A stretch of 14,695 bases of DNA, taken from positions 1 through 14,695 of the forward strand of contig JAPLIW010000724.1 in assembly GCA_026388915.1 (NCBI GenBank), in the 5' to 3' direction. A program made the translations under genes and the position numbers. Of the stretch, positions 5,976-13,052 are shown piece by piece (position 1 is the first letter of the stretch; every line of letters starts with the position of its first letter). The notes below the pieces were generated by a model, which made no database searches, was not told where the DNA came from, and worked only from the letters and a program-made list of their open reading frames with translations. The DNA comes from Deltaproteobacteria bacterium. Lineage in GTDB: Bacteria > Desulfobacterota > SM23-61.

Positions 5976-6749
5976 TTACCTCCGAACCGATGGGGAAGGT
6001 GCCTTCTTTCTCAGCAGCATGTAAATGGCCAGAATGGCCGCGGCGATTCCGATTCCCTGGGAGGTGGATAGAGTCTGAGGAATGACCCAGCCCCGGGGAT
6101 CATCGCGGAAAAACTCCGCGAAGAACCGCATGGTAGAGTAAAAGAGCAGGTAAAACCAGAAGAGTTTGCCCTGGAATCGTTCTTTTTTCCGCATGACCAT
6201 CAGGATGGCGAAGATTACGAAATCGCCCGCGGATTCGTAAACCTGGGTCGGATGGAGAGCGATTCCCCGGGGGGCCAACGATTCGGGGTCGGTGAAAGTA
6301 ATTGCCCACGGAGCCTCCGTGGGTAACCCGTAACATCAGCCGGCGGAGAAGCACCCCAGCCTCCCGATGGCCTGGCCCAGGGAAATGGCAGGGGCGACGA
6401 TATCCGCCAGTTGGCGAAAATTCAAATGATGCTTCCGCACGTACCAGAGGCCGACGAGGAAGGCAAAGATTAACCCTCCGTAAAAAACCAGTCCTCCCCT
6501 CCAGAACCGGACGATGTCCACCGGATTGTCCCGAAACTCCTCCCAGCTGGTGATCACATAAAAAACCCGGGAGCCGATCAGCGCCGCAAGAAGGACATAG
6601 AAATTCAGGTCCATCATCACATTGGGATCAAGCCCGACTCGTCGGGCTTCGCGCAAGGTGAGCATCACCGCCAGAAAGAATCCCACGGCCAGGAGGAAAC
6701 CGTAAGTGTGGAGGGTGAATTCGCCGATTTTAAGCAGAATAGGATACAT
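5976..6749 (-). CDS. lgt: Prolipoprotein diacylglyceryl transferase with in-frame UGA, probable selenoprotein
   Basis: Lgt transfers a diacylglyceryl group from phosphatidylglycerol to the lipobox Cys of prelipoproteins in the inner membrane. Read through one UGA (6338-6336), the frame gives 257 residues with family features from end to end: LLKIGEFTLHTYGFLLAVG at the N-terminus, WRGGLVFYGG, GRLGCFSAG just before the UGA (residue 138), CYGLPTEAPW after it, then LHPTQVYES (165-173) and MRFFAEFFRDDPRGW. Several hydrophobic helices are evident. The UGA replaces the first Cys of the GCFxAGCCYG signature of this subgroup, and both sides are in the same frame, so this is not a frameshift. A hairpin suited to SECIS function follows. 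Third gene after ileS and lspA. Alternatives: a point nonsense mutation or a sequencing error. lgt identity is very secure; Sec decoding is likely. The ribosome site before ATG 6749 is weak (ACGGA). Confidence 0.88.
6305..6323 (-). promoter_or_regulatory. Candidate bacterial SECIS hairpin in lgt mRNA
   Basis: In the mRNA, CCCACGGA (6323-6316), loop GGC (6315-6313) and UCCGUGGG (6312-6305) form a perfect 8-bp stem. After one mismatch, four more pairs (two A-U, two G-U) extend it toward the UGA. The loop starts 21 nt after the UGA, and its first base is G. This agrees with the bacterial SECIS rule as I know it: apical loop 16-37 nt downstream of UGA with a G in its first two bases. SelB would bind this stem. 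Structure seen by hand pairing; function inferred. Confidence 0.65.
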
Positions 6750-6765
6750 ACGAATGGAGTTCCGT

Positions 6766-6793
6766 GTTTCGAGTTTGGAGTTTCGAGTTTGGA
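6766..6793. repeat. Tandem duplication of a 14-bp unit
   Basis: GTTTCGAGTTTGGA occurs twice head to tail (6766-6779 and 6780-6793) just upstream of the lgt start. It is part of the low-complexity spacer between lspA and lgt. No function is evident. Confidence 0.7.
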
Positions 6794-6818
6794 ATCACCT
6801 GTTCCTGGTTCCTAGTTT

Positions 6819-6880
6819 CTGGTTACTCGTTATTGGAAGCCGGAAGGACGGTGTGCCCGGAACGATTAACGAGTAACCAG
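6819..6880. repeat. 14-bp inverted repeat in the lspA-lgt spacer
   Basis: CTGGTTACTCGTTA (6819-6832) and TAACGAGTAACCAG (6867-6880) are exact reverse complements, 34 bases apart. The same word AACGAGTAACCAG recurs on the other side of lgt at 5941-5953, so lgt is bracketed by one short-repeat family. The transcript could fold into a hairpin between lspA and lgt. The function is unknown. Confidence 0.65.
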
Positions 6881-6899
6881 TAACGGGTCTTTCTTATTT

Positions 6900-7388
6900 T
6901 TATCCGAAAGTTAAAGATCCTTTGCGCAGCATCTGGATGAAGAGAATGACCACCCCGATGGTTATGGCCGAATCGGCCACGTTGAACGCCGGCCAATGAA
7001 CATCATACCAGTGAAGGTCGATAAAGTCTATCACCTCGCCCAGGCGCAGCCGGTCGATGAGGTTCCCGATGGCTCCTCCCAGGATCAGAGAAAGGCTCGC
7101 GAGCAGGATTTTCTGCTGCGGCCGAAGGCCCCGGATCAGGTAAACGATGCACCCGATGGCCACGGAGGAAATGAGCGCGAAGAAAACGATCCGCAGGCTG
7201 GAGCGGGTTCCGGCCAGGAAACCGAAAGCCGCCCCGGTGTTCCGCACATAGGTCAGGCTGGCCAAATTCGGGATGATAGCGATCGATTGGTGCATCGTCA
7301 GGGTGTTGTCCACCAGGAATTTGGTGACCTGATCGAGAACCAGGACCGCTCCGCTGATGAGACCTGCCAGTGTGTATTTGGGGCTCAC
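6900..7388 (-). CDS. lspA: Lipoprotein signal peptidase (signal peptidase II)
   Basis: A 162-residue membrane aspartyl protease that cuts the signal peptide from prelipoproteins after Lgt has modified them. The catalytic Asp residues are D112 in GNLIDR and D139 in FNVADSAI. Other conserved stretches are LDQVTK (18-23) and LTYVRNTGAAFGFL. Four hydrophobic helices are recognisable, the normal number. I chose GTG 7388 because it overlaps the ileS stop in a GTGA arrangement and follows a GGAAGGGAA ribosome site inside ileS, which suggests translational coupling. An ATG at 7430 would add a 14-residue hydrophilic tail overlapping ileS by 46 nt and is less likely. The lgt gene follows about 150 bases downstream. 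Confidence 0.95.
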   Translation of the reverse strand: MSPKYTLAGLISGAVLVLDQVTKFLVDNTLTMHQSIAIIPNLASLTYVRNTGAAFGFLAGTRSSLRIVFFALISSVAIGCIVYLIRGLRPQQKILLASLSLILGGAIGNLIDRLRLGEVIDFIDLHWYDVHWPAFNVADSAITIGVVILFIQMLRKGSLTFG

Positions 7389-10192
7389 GATTTCCCTTCC
7401 GCCCGAATGGCGGCGATGGCGCTCTGACACCGGGGACAGACCGGGGAGAGACCGGCTCCTTCTCCCACCTTCGGATCATAGACCCAGCACCGCGGGCATT
7501 TCTGGCCGCCGGCCCGGGAAACCAGTACCTGGAGGCCTTCGACCTCCTTGGACTGCTGGGCTCCGGGGGGCACGGTCGGAGACAGCCGGACCTCCGAGAC
7601 AATAAAAAAATCCTTCAGGTTGGCTTCGTTTTCCCGCAGGAAGGAGAGGAGCTTCTCCGGGGCATTCAGGGTCACGGAAGCTTCCAGGGAGTTACCGATC
7701 ACCTTGCCCTGCCGGGCGGCTTCCAGGATCTTCGAGACTTCGGTCCGCACCTTGAGAAGAAGCTCGAAGCGCTCCTCCAGCTTGGAGTCGAGATACTGAG
7801 ACTCCACCTCCGGGAACAGAGTCAGGTGCACGCTTTCGGCCCGTTCCTTCGCTCCCGGGATATGCCCCCAGACTTCCTCGGCGGTGAAAGAAAGGATGAC
7901 CGACATGAGACGAACCAGGGCGTCCAGGATCTTGTAAAGGGTGGTCTGAGCGGCCCGGCGCTGGGGAGAATTCGCCGGGGAGGTGTACAGACGGTCTTTC
8001 AGGATGTCCAGGTAGAGAGCGCTCAGGTCCACGGAGCAGAAATTATGGATCCCGTGAAAGACCATGTGGAATTCAAAATTGGCGTAAGCCTCCTTCAGCC
8101 GGGAGTTCAACTTCTGCAGACGCAGGAGGATCCAGCGGTCCAAATCCTGGAGCTGCGAATCCGGGACCGCGTCTTTTTTCGGGTCAAAATCGCACAGGTT
8201 CCCCAGGAGGAACCGGCAGGTGTTGCGGATTCTCCGGTAGGCGTCGGAGAGGCGGGAGAGAATCTCCTCCGAGATGCGGATGTCGTCCCGGTAGTCCTCA
8301 GCCGCCACCCAGAGGCGGAGGACCTCGGCGCCGTACCGCTTGATGACCTCCTCCGGAACGATCACGTTCCCCAGGGATTTGGACATTTTTCTCCCTTCTC
8401 CGTCCACCACGAACCCGTGGGTAAGGACCGAGTGGTAGGGGGCCTGTCCGCGGGTTCCCACCGAGGCCAGGAGGGAGCTGTGGAACCATCCCCGGTGCTG
8501 ATCGCTTCCCTCGAGGTACATGTCGGCGGGAAATTTCAGGTTGGGCCTTTTTTCGCAGACCGCCGCGTAGCTCACTCCGGAATCGAACCAGACATCCAGA
8601 ATATCGGTCTCTTTCTTGAATTCTTCTCCCTTGCATTTCCGACAACGGGTCCCCGGGGGAAGGAGTTCCTTCACCGAAAGGTCGAACCAGGCGTCGGCTC
8701 CTCCTTTTTCGAAGAGTCTGGACACGTGCTCGACCAGGGGCTCTTCGGTCAGCACCTCCCCACAGGACACACAGGCGAAGGCCACGATAGGGACGCCCCA
8801 GGCCCGCTGGCGGGAGATGCACCAGTCGGGGCGGTTCTGGATCATGCCGTAGATCCGGTCATGGCCCCAGTGGGGGATCCATTTTACTTTGTCGATGGCC
8901 TCCAGAGCCTTTTGGCGGAATCCGTTCTTCTCCATGGAGATGAACCACTGCTCCGTGGCCCGGAAGATGATGGGGTTCTTGGAGCGCCAGCAGTTGGGGT
9001 ACTGGTGGGTGTAGATCTCGCTGTGGATCAGCGCGCCCACTTCCCGGAGCTTCTGGATGACCGCATCGTTGGCGTCAAAAACATACTGCCCCGCAAAAAA
9101 CTTCACCTCCGGCGTAAATCTTCCCTGGTCATCGACCGGAGAATAAATGGGAAGGTTGTACTCCAGCCCGGATTCGTAGTCTTCCTGGCCGTGACCGGGA
9201 GCGGTATGAACACAGCCGGTCCCCGTATCCAGGGTGATGTACGTGGCCAGGATGAGCAGGGATTCCCGGTCCAGGAAAGGATGGCGGCACTTCAGGCCCT
9301 CCGTTTCCTTGCCCGGGAATTTCTCCAGAACCTTATACTGCTTTTTCTTGGCCTGGGCCATGACCTGCTCCAGGAGCGCCTCGGCCAGGATCCACACCTC
9401 CCCATCCACCTCCGCCGCCACATACTTATAGTCGGGGTGAAAGGCAATGGCCAGGTTGGCGGGAAGGGTCCAGGGGGTGGTGGTCCAGATCAGGACAAAC
9501 ACCTTCTTGTTTTTGAGGGCCGGGAAGCGTTCCCCGAAGTCGGAGACGGCCGGGAACTTGACGGTGATGGATGGGGACTTATGGTCTTCATATTCCACTT
9601 CGGCTTCGGCCAGGGCGGTCTGGCAGGTGGCGCACCAGTACACCGGTTTCTTGCCCCGGTACACCGATCCCTTGCCGACAAACCGGCCGAACTCACGGGC
9701 AATGGTGGCCTCATAGTCATAGCTCATGGTGAGGTAGGGGTTCTCCCACTCGCCCATGACGCCCAGCCGTATGAACTCCTGCCTCTGGATGTCGATGAAC
9801 CGGGTGGCAAATTCCCGGCATAGTTTCCTCTTCTCGGAAATGGGATAGGAGCCCTTTTTGCTTCCCAGACTCTTGTCCACCTCGTGCTCGATGGGCAGTC
9901 CGTGGCAGTCCCAGCCGGGAACATACTCCCCGTTGAACCCGGCCATATTCCTGGACTTCACGATGAGGTCCTTGAGGATCTTGTTCAAAGCGGTCCCGAT
10001 GTGGATGTGCCCGTTGGCGTAAGGGGGGCCGTCGTGCAGGATGTATTTGGGGCGATCCTTGCAAATCTCCCGCAGCTTCTGATAGATCTTTCCTTCTTCC
10101 CATTTTTTCAGAATCTCCGGTTCGAGCTTGGGAAGGTTGGCTTTCATGGGGAAAGAAGTTTTCGGCAGATTCAGGGTGTCTTTATAGTCCAT
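7385..10192 (-). CDS. ileS: Isoleucyl-tRNA synthetase
   Basis: A 935-residue class Ia synthetase that charges tRNA-Ile in the cytoplasm. The N-terminus MDYKDTLNLP then KTSFPMKANLP is the standard start. The HIGH-type motif is GHIHIG (residues 61-66), and GWDCHGLPIE follows. An editing (CP1) domain occupies the middle. KMSKS is at 602-606. The C-terminal zinc motif CPRCW...CPRC is complete. Length agrees with bacterial IleRS of the shorter (non-mupirocin-resistant) type. It is first in an ileS-lspA-lgt cluster. No clear Shine-Dalgarno lies next to ATG 10192; CGAGG is 5-9 nt upstream. The long open frames on the opposite strand are antisense shadows. Confidence 0.98.
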   Translation of the reverse strand: MDYKDTLNLPKTSFPMKANLPKLEPEILKKWEEGKIYQKLREICKDRPKYILHDGPPYANGHIHIGTALNKILKDLIVKSRNMAGFNGEYVPGWDCHGLPIEHEVDKSLGSKKGSYPISEKRKLCREFATRFIDIQRQEFIRLGVMGEWENPYLTMSYDYEATIAREFGRFVGKGSVYRGKKPVYWCATCQTALAEAEVEYEDHKSPSITVKFPAVSDFGERFPALKNKKVFVLIWTTTPWTLPANLAIAFHPDYKYVAAEVDGEVWILAEALLEQVMAQAKKKQYKVLEKFPGKETEGLKCRHPFLDRESLLILATYITLDTGTGCVHTAPGHGQEDYESGLEYNLPIYSPVDDQGRFTPEVKFFAGQYVFDANDAVIQKLREVGALIHSEIYTHQYPNCWRSKNPIIFRATEQWFISMEKNGFRQKALEAIDKVKWIPHWGHDRIYGMIQNRPDWCISRQRAWGVPIVAFACVSCGEVLTEEPLVEHVSRLFEKGGADAWFDLSVKELLPPGTRCRKCKGEEFKKETDILDVWFDSGVSYAAVCEKRPNLKFPADMYLEGSDQHRGWFHSSLLASVGTRGQAPYHSVLTHGFVVDGEGRKMSKSLGNVIVPEEVIKRYGAEVLRLWVAAEDYRDDIRISEEILSRLSDAYRRIRNTCRFLLGNLCDFDPKKDAVPDSQLQDLDRWILLRLQKLNSRLKEAYANFEFHMVFHGIHNFCSVDLSALYLDILKDRLYTSPANSPQRRAAQTTLYKILDALVRLMSVILSFTAEEVWGHIPGAKERAESVHLTLFPEVESQYLDSKLEERFELLLKVRTEVSKILEAARQGKVIGNSLEASVTLNAPEKLLSFLRENEANLKDFFIVSEVRLSPTVPPGAQQSKEVEGLQVLVSRAGGQKCPRCWVYDPKVGEGAGLSPVCPRCQSAIAAIRAEGKS

Positions 10193-10280
10193 CGGGGCCT
10201 CGGAAAAAGAGATAAGCCCCTCCTAAACTCATGAGGGGTGGAGATGGGCGGAATGCCTGATAATCTCGCATATTCATAAA

Positions 10281-10309
10281 TTTTTATCACAGGAAGGAGT
10301 GGGGTTCAA
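10281..10309 (-). promoter_or_regulatory. Possible promoter for ileS
   Basis: On the minus strand, TTGAAC (10309-10304), a 17-bp spacer, and TAAAAA (10286-10281) give a four-out-of-six match to each sigma-70 hexamer. It lies about 90 bases upstream of ileS. Between it and the gene is a small hairpin, CCCCTC/GAGGGG (10217-10222 and 10233-10238). Weak evidence. Confidence 0.3.
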
Positions 10310-10326
10310 GAAAAAAGAAAAAAAGA

Positions 10327-10693
10327 CTTGCCCCTTCACTTTTCGCCAAGTGGGCGGAAGATGGATTAAATTCCAGGCATTGCCCGGCCCGGAAGCAAGG
10401 GCGTTACGCGCAAAAACCATGAGGCGACCCTCCTTTCTTGGGCCGGGCGGGCAATTGAAATGCGGAATGCAGAGTGCGGAATGCGGAATGGGAAAAAAGA
10501 AGTAAAAATTCCGAATTCCACATTCCGAATTGGGTAACGCCCGATAGGCCCGCCTCACCCTGCGGAAGCACGGAGGGGATCTCCTGAGCGAATTCTTTTC
10601 CCGCCGATGCTTTTTGCACGTAACGCCCTTGCTCCCGGACCACAAGCTTTCTTTCCCCTTAGAAAAAGAGTCGCAAAAGTGAAGGGGGGCAAG
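10327..10693. repeat. Nested inverted-repeat element (copy 2, complete), MITE-like
   Basis: This 367-bp stretch has several inverted arms nested in one another. The outer pair is CTTGCCCCTTCACTTTTCGC (10327-10346) against 10672-10693, near-exact with a 2-nt insertion. The inner pair is 33 bp, 10386-10418 against 10609-10641, matching at 29 positions. TGAGGCG and CGCCTCA form a further pair. The centre is GCGGAATG units facing ATTCCGAA units around an A-rich loop (about 10490-10508). The transcript or single strand could fold into one long imperfect hairpin. It contains no transposase and no believable gene. Copy 1 at 5050-5372 shares the right three quarters. The most economical reading is a non-autonomous mobile element. 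Confidence 0.75.
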
Positions 10694-10706
10694 AGAAAAA
10701 AGAGTA

Positions 10707-10736
10707 TTGCGGGTTTTTTCAAGGCGGTGATATAAT
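10707..10736 (+). promoter_or_regulatory. Sigma-70-type promoter at the right end of repeat copy 2
   Basis: TTGCGG (10707-10712), 18 bp, then a perfect TATAAT (10731-10736). It points to the YeiH-type transporter 234 bases downstream. The same two hexamers at the same spacing recur in copy 1 although the spacers have diverged. Confidence 0.55.
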
Positions 10737-10966
10737 TCTTCTAGTTTTTTAGCCAGTCCTGATTCATCCAATACATTTTATGCCTGAACGACGCCTCTTC
10801 CCCGTCGGGGATATTGGGGGAAGCCATTTTGGAGTGAGCATTAAAGAATTTGCTTCCTGACGAAGGGAGGTGGGAGCCCGCTTTATCGATGAGGTCTGTC
10901 CCGCCGAAAGGGTTCTTTCGGGAGGGTAGGGGATACGAACATTTTATGGATCAATCATAGGAGGGA
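10737..10966 (+). other. Long leader of the transporter gene with hairpins
   Basis: No gene is visible. Two structures stand out. CCCC (10800-10803) can pair with GGGG at 10807-10810, or as CTTCCCC (10797-10803) with GGGGAAG (10817-10823); these exclude each other. CCGAAAG-GGTT-CTTTCGG (10904-10921) forms a perfect 7-bp stem with a 4-nt loop about 45 bases before the start codon. I do not recognise a known riboswitch class. Confidence 0.35.
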
Positions 10967-10969
10967 ATG

Positions 10970-12277
10970 ATGGCGAACAAAGGAATCGATTGGTCGTCGT
11001 TATGGAAGAAGGAAGACTGGTGGGCCTGCTGGATCGGCTGGTTTTTATTGCTCCTGGCTCTGGTTGCCTTGCTGCCCGCCGTTCCGAAGCTGGCTCGATG
11101 GACGGAATTCTCTCAGGCTTTTCCGCGGGGGGCTATGGCCTTTTGGTCCCTCACCAAGCTGTTTTTGGTTTTAGTGATCTTGACCTCGATCGGGGCGGCG
11201 GCCATGAAAAAGCCAGTCAAGGGCTATATCCCCGGGTTCCTGGTCATTTATCTTGTCTCCTTTGTCGCCCTGGTCGTTTCCAATCAGAAGCAGATCAATG
11301 CCTATGGGTTTGAATACGTCCTCTGGGCGTTGATTATCGGGCTTATCATCAGCAACTTCCTGGGCGTTCCCAAGTGGCTGAAGCCAGCCATCATGACCGA
11401 GTTTTTTATCAAGATCGGCCTGGTCTGTATGGGGGCGGAGATCATGTTCCAAGTGGTGATGAAGGCCGGTGCAGTGGGATTGATTCAGGCCCTGCTGGTA
11501 GTCATTGTGGTTTGGTTCTTCACTTACTGGATCTGCCGCAAATTTGGATTGTCAGAACGGTTTTCCAGCATCATCGCCACCGGCAACTCCATCTGCGGTG
11601 TTTCAGCCTCCATTGCTGCGGGCGGTGCGGTCCAGGGGGATCCTAAAGAGGTGAGCTACACCATCGCGTGGCTGATGATCTGTGCTGTGCTTCTAATCTT
11701 CATCATGCCTCCTCTCGCCAGATGGATGGGCCTTCCCAACAATATGGCCGGTGCATGGGTCGCTGGGGTCATTGATAACACCGGAGCGGTGGTGGCGGCC
11801 GGGGGAATCCTGGGCTCGAAGGCTGCGCTGGATGCGGCAGTATTGGTTAAAATGTCTCAGAACGTCCTTATCGGGTTTGCCGCCTTCCTCCTGGCCCTCT
11901 GGGCGGCTCTTTCCCTCGAGAAGAAGAGCACCGGGGAAAGGCCCTCCTATGCCGAGATCTGGTACCGTTTCCCCAAGTTCATCGTCGGCTTCGTAGTGGC
12001 CTCCCTTGTCGTTTCTTTCTGGGTCCTGCCCGCGATGGGCGATAAAGGCGCCAAAGAAATCACCGGCCTGATGCAAGGATATCGCGTCTGGCTGTTCGCC
12101 ATATGTTTCGTGTGCATCGGCCTGGAGACCCAGATCAAAGAGCTGGTCTCGGTCGGGGGGGGCAGGCCGGCGATCGCCTATTTCATCGCCCAGGGCTTCA
12201 ACATCATCTGGACCCTGATCGTGGTCTGGTTTCTCTGGTCGGGAAAATACTTCATCCCGCCCATCCTCCCAGATTAA
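10970..12277 (+). CDS. YeiH/UPF0324-type membrane transporter (putative sulfate exporter family)
   Basis: A 435-residue polytopic inner-membrane protein with about 10-12 hydrophobic segments. Family marks are GNSICGVSASIAAGGAVQGD in the middle, VAGVIDNTGAVVAAGG, and VKMSQNVLIG, which match the conserved CGxSAxxA and VKMxRN stretches of the YeiH family. The protein is longer than typical YeiH (about 350 residues). The extra N-terminal segment (KKEDWWACWIGWFLLLLALV and following) and the extended loops resemble the longer anaerobe-type members. The family's sulfate-export label is a database-type annotation; the substrate is not shown by sequence. ATG 10970 is preferred over the adjacent ATG 10967 because AGGAGG (10959-10964) is then at 5 nt. 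Monocistronic, with a long leader and a strong terminator. Confidence 0.85.
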   Translation: MANKGIDWSSLWKKEDWWACWIGWFLLLLALVALLPAVPKLARWTEFSQAFPRGAMAFWSLTKLFLVLVILTSIGAAAMKKPVKGYIPGFLVIYLVSFVALVVSNQKQINAYGFEYVLWALIIGLIISNFLGVPKWLKPAIMTEFFIKIGLVCMGAEIMFQVVMKAGAVGLIQALLVVIVVWFFTYWICRKFGLSERFSSIIATGNSICGVSASIAAGGAVQGDPKEVSYTIAWLMICAVLLIFIMPPLARWMGLPNNMAGAWVAGVIDNTGAVVAAGGILGSKAALDAAVLVKMSQNVLIGFAAFLLALWAALSLEKKSTGERPSYAEIWYRFPKFIVGFVVASLVVSFWVLPAMGDKGAKEITGLMQGYRVWLFAICFVCIGLETQIKELVSVGGGRPAIAYFIAQGFNIIWTLIVVWFLWSGKYFIPPILPD

Positions 12278-12300
12278 AGGTCGATACATAAGATAGGAAG

Positions 12301-12325
12301 AGGGGGCCACGAGCCCCCTTTTTTT
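12301..12325 (+). terminator. Rho-independent terminator after the transporter gene
   Basis: GGGGGC (12302-12307), loop CACGA, GCCCCC (12313-12318), followed by seven T (12319-12325); A12301 can add a seventh pair with the first T. It lies 24 bases after the stop codon. Classic GC stem plus U-tract. Confidence 0.92.
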
Positions 12326-12415
12326 GGAAAATATGGCGGAGTCGTCTATGGGGCGGAAGCTCGTTCTCTAGCTTTAGATCGAAATGGGGTAAGAATTGAC
12401 GGGGAAAGACCCCGG

Positions 12416-13051
12416 ATGGTATGTTGGGATCCTGCGATGACCGAGGACTATCTGATAAATTACCAGGTCGCTCTATCCGCAGAAGAATCATTTTCCCGGT
12501 CAGTGGCGCTTGGATTGTGGATGAGAAGGCCTCTGACTGCCTGGCACTTTCTGCTGCCGGGAATGTTCCTGTGGAATATCCTCAGGCGTCGGAGGGCCAT
12601 CCAGCAATACAGCACCCTTTTTCTTTTCCCCCGGAAACTGGCCCTGGACGCGGCCCGTCAAATGATCGAGGGAGAGGACCGGGATGGACTCCTGTCCCGG
12701 GCGGAGAATAAGATTCAAGAATGGCTCTCCGCTCAAAAGGTCTATTCTCCTCGAGTCCTGCACGGGCACAGGAAGCAGATCCGGGTTCTCATGGGTCACT
12801 ATTCCCAGCTCCTGCAGGGCGAAGGAGAGAGCTATTCCGGGCTGGTCCGAAATACCTACGGAACCCGGGAGAATTATGAAGTCCATGTGGCCCGGCTCAC
12901 GGCGGCCGAGGGGGAAGTCGATCAGGGCCTGGCCGAAATCCAGGGAGGCACGGCCGAATCCTGGGACCGCCTGCGGGCCGAACAAGTGCAGGTCGCGCAG
13001 CTGCGGAAAAAGGAAGTGGATCAAATATTCCCGGAGGGAGGGGAGAGATAA
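12416..13051 (+). CDS. Unrecognised protein, first of a tandem paralogous pair
   Basis: A 211-residue protein of a family I do not recognise. It is clearly related to the next gene. Shared features in order: an AEES...SVA stretch; a hydrophobic segment after RPLTAW (LLPGMFLWNIL, about residues 46-57, possibly one membrane or membrane-associated helix); FPRKLALDAARQM; a basic linker; HYSQLLQGEGESY; LVRNTYGTRENY; and AEGEVDQ, ending in a charged, probably coiled-coil tail. No catalytic motif or signal peptide is evident. ATG 12416 has GGGGAAAG about 7 nt upstream; ATG 12437 is an alternative. A TTGACG-N18-TATGTT promoter-like pair (12396-12425) would fit only a nearly leaderless start at 12437. 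Cotranscribed with its partner. Confidence 0.75.
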   Translation: MVCWDPAMTEDYLINYQVALSAEESFSRSVALGLWMRRPLTAWHFLLPGMFLWNILRRRRAIQQYSTLFLFPRKLALDAARQMIEGEDRDGLLSRAENKIQEWLSAQKVYSPRVLHGHRKQIRVLMGHYSQLLQGEGESYSGLVRNTYGTRENYEVHVARLTAAEGEVDQGLAEIQGGTAESWDRLRAEQVQVAQLRKKEVDQIFPEGGER

Positions 13052-13052
13052 A

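Noticed and set aside
5976..6749. lgt as a frameshifted or two-gene pseudogene
   Set aside because: Both halves are in the same frame, nothing is missing, and the only lesion is a single UGA at a conserved Cys followed by a SECIS-like stem. A simple nonsense mutation or sequencing error stays possible but is less economical.
7370..9823. An 817-codon open frame on the + strand
   Set aside because: It lies wholly antisense to lspA and ileS, which have complete motifs on the other strand; it is a GC-driven shadow with no recognisable domain.
10193..10330. T-box leader for ileS
   Set aside because: There is only about 100 bases between a weak promoter and the ATG, with no T-box sequence or terminator/antiterminator pair.
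10455..10540. GCGGAATG units as a CRISPR-like array
   Set aside because: Units are 8 bp, adjacent or nearly so, mirrored by ATTCCGAA units, and without unique spacers; they form the core of the inverted-repeat element.
10274..10771. Minus-strand open frames inside the repeat element, with similar ones at 4877-5496
   Set aside because: The encoded strings are translations of the inverted-repeat units and recur in both copies in shifted frames; no ribosome site or family match.
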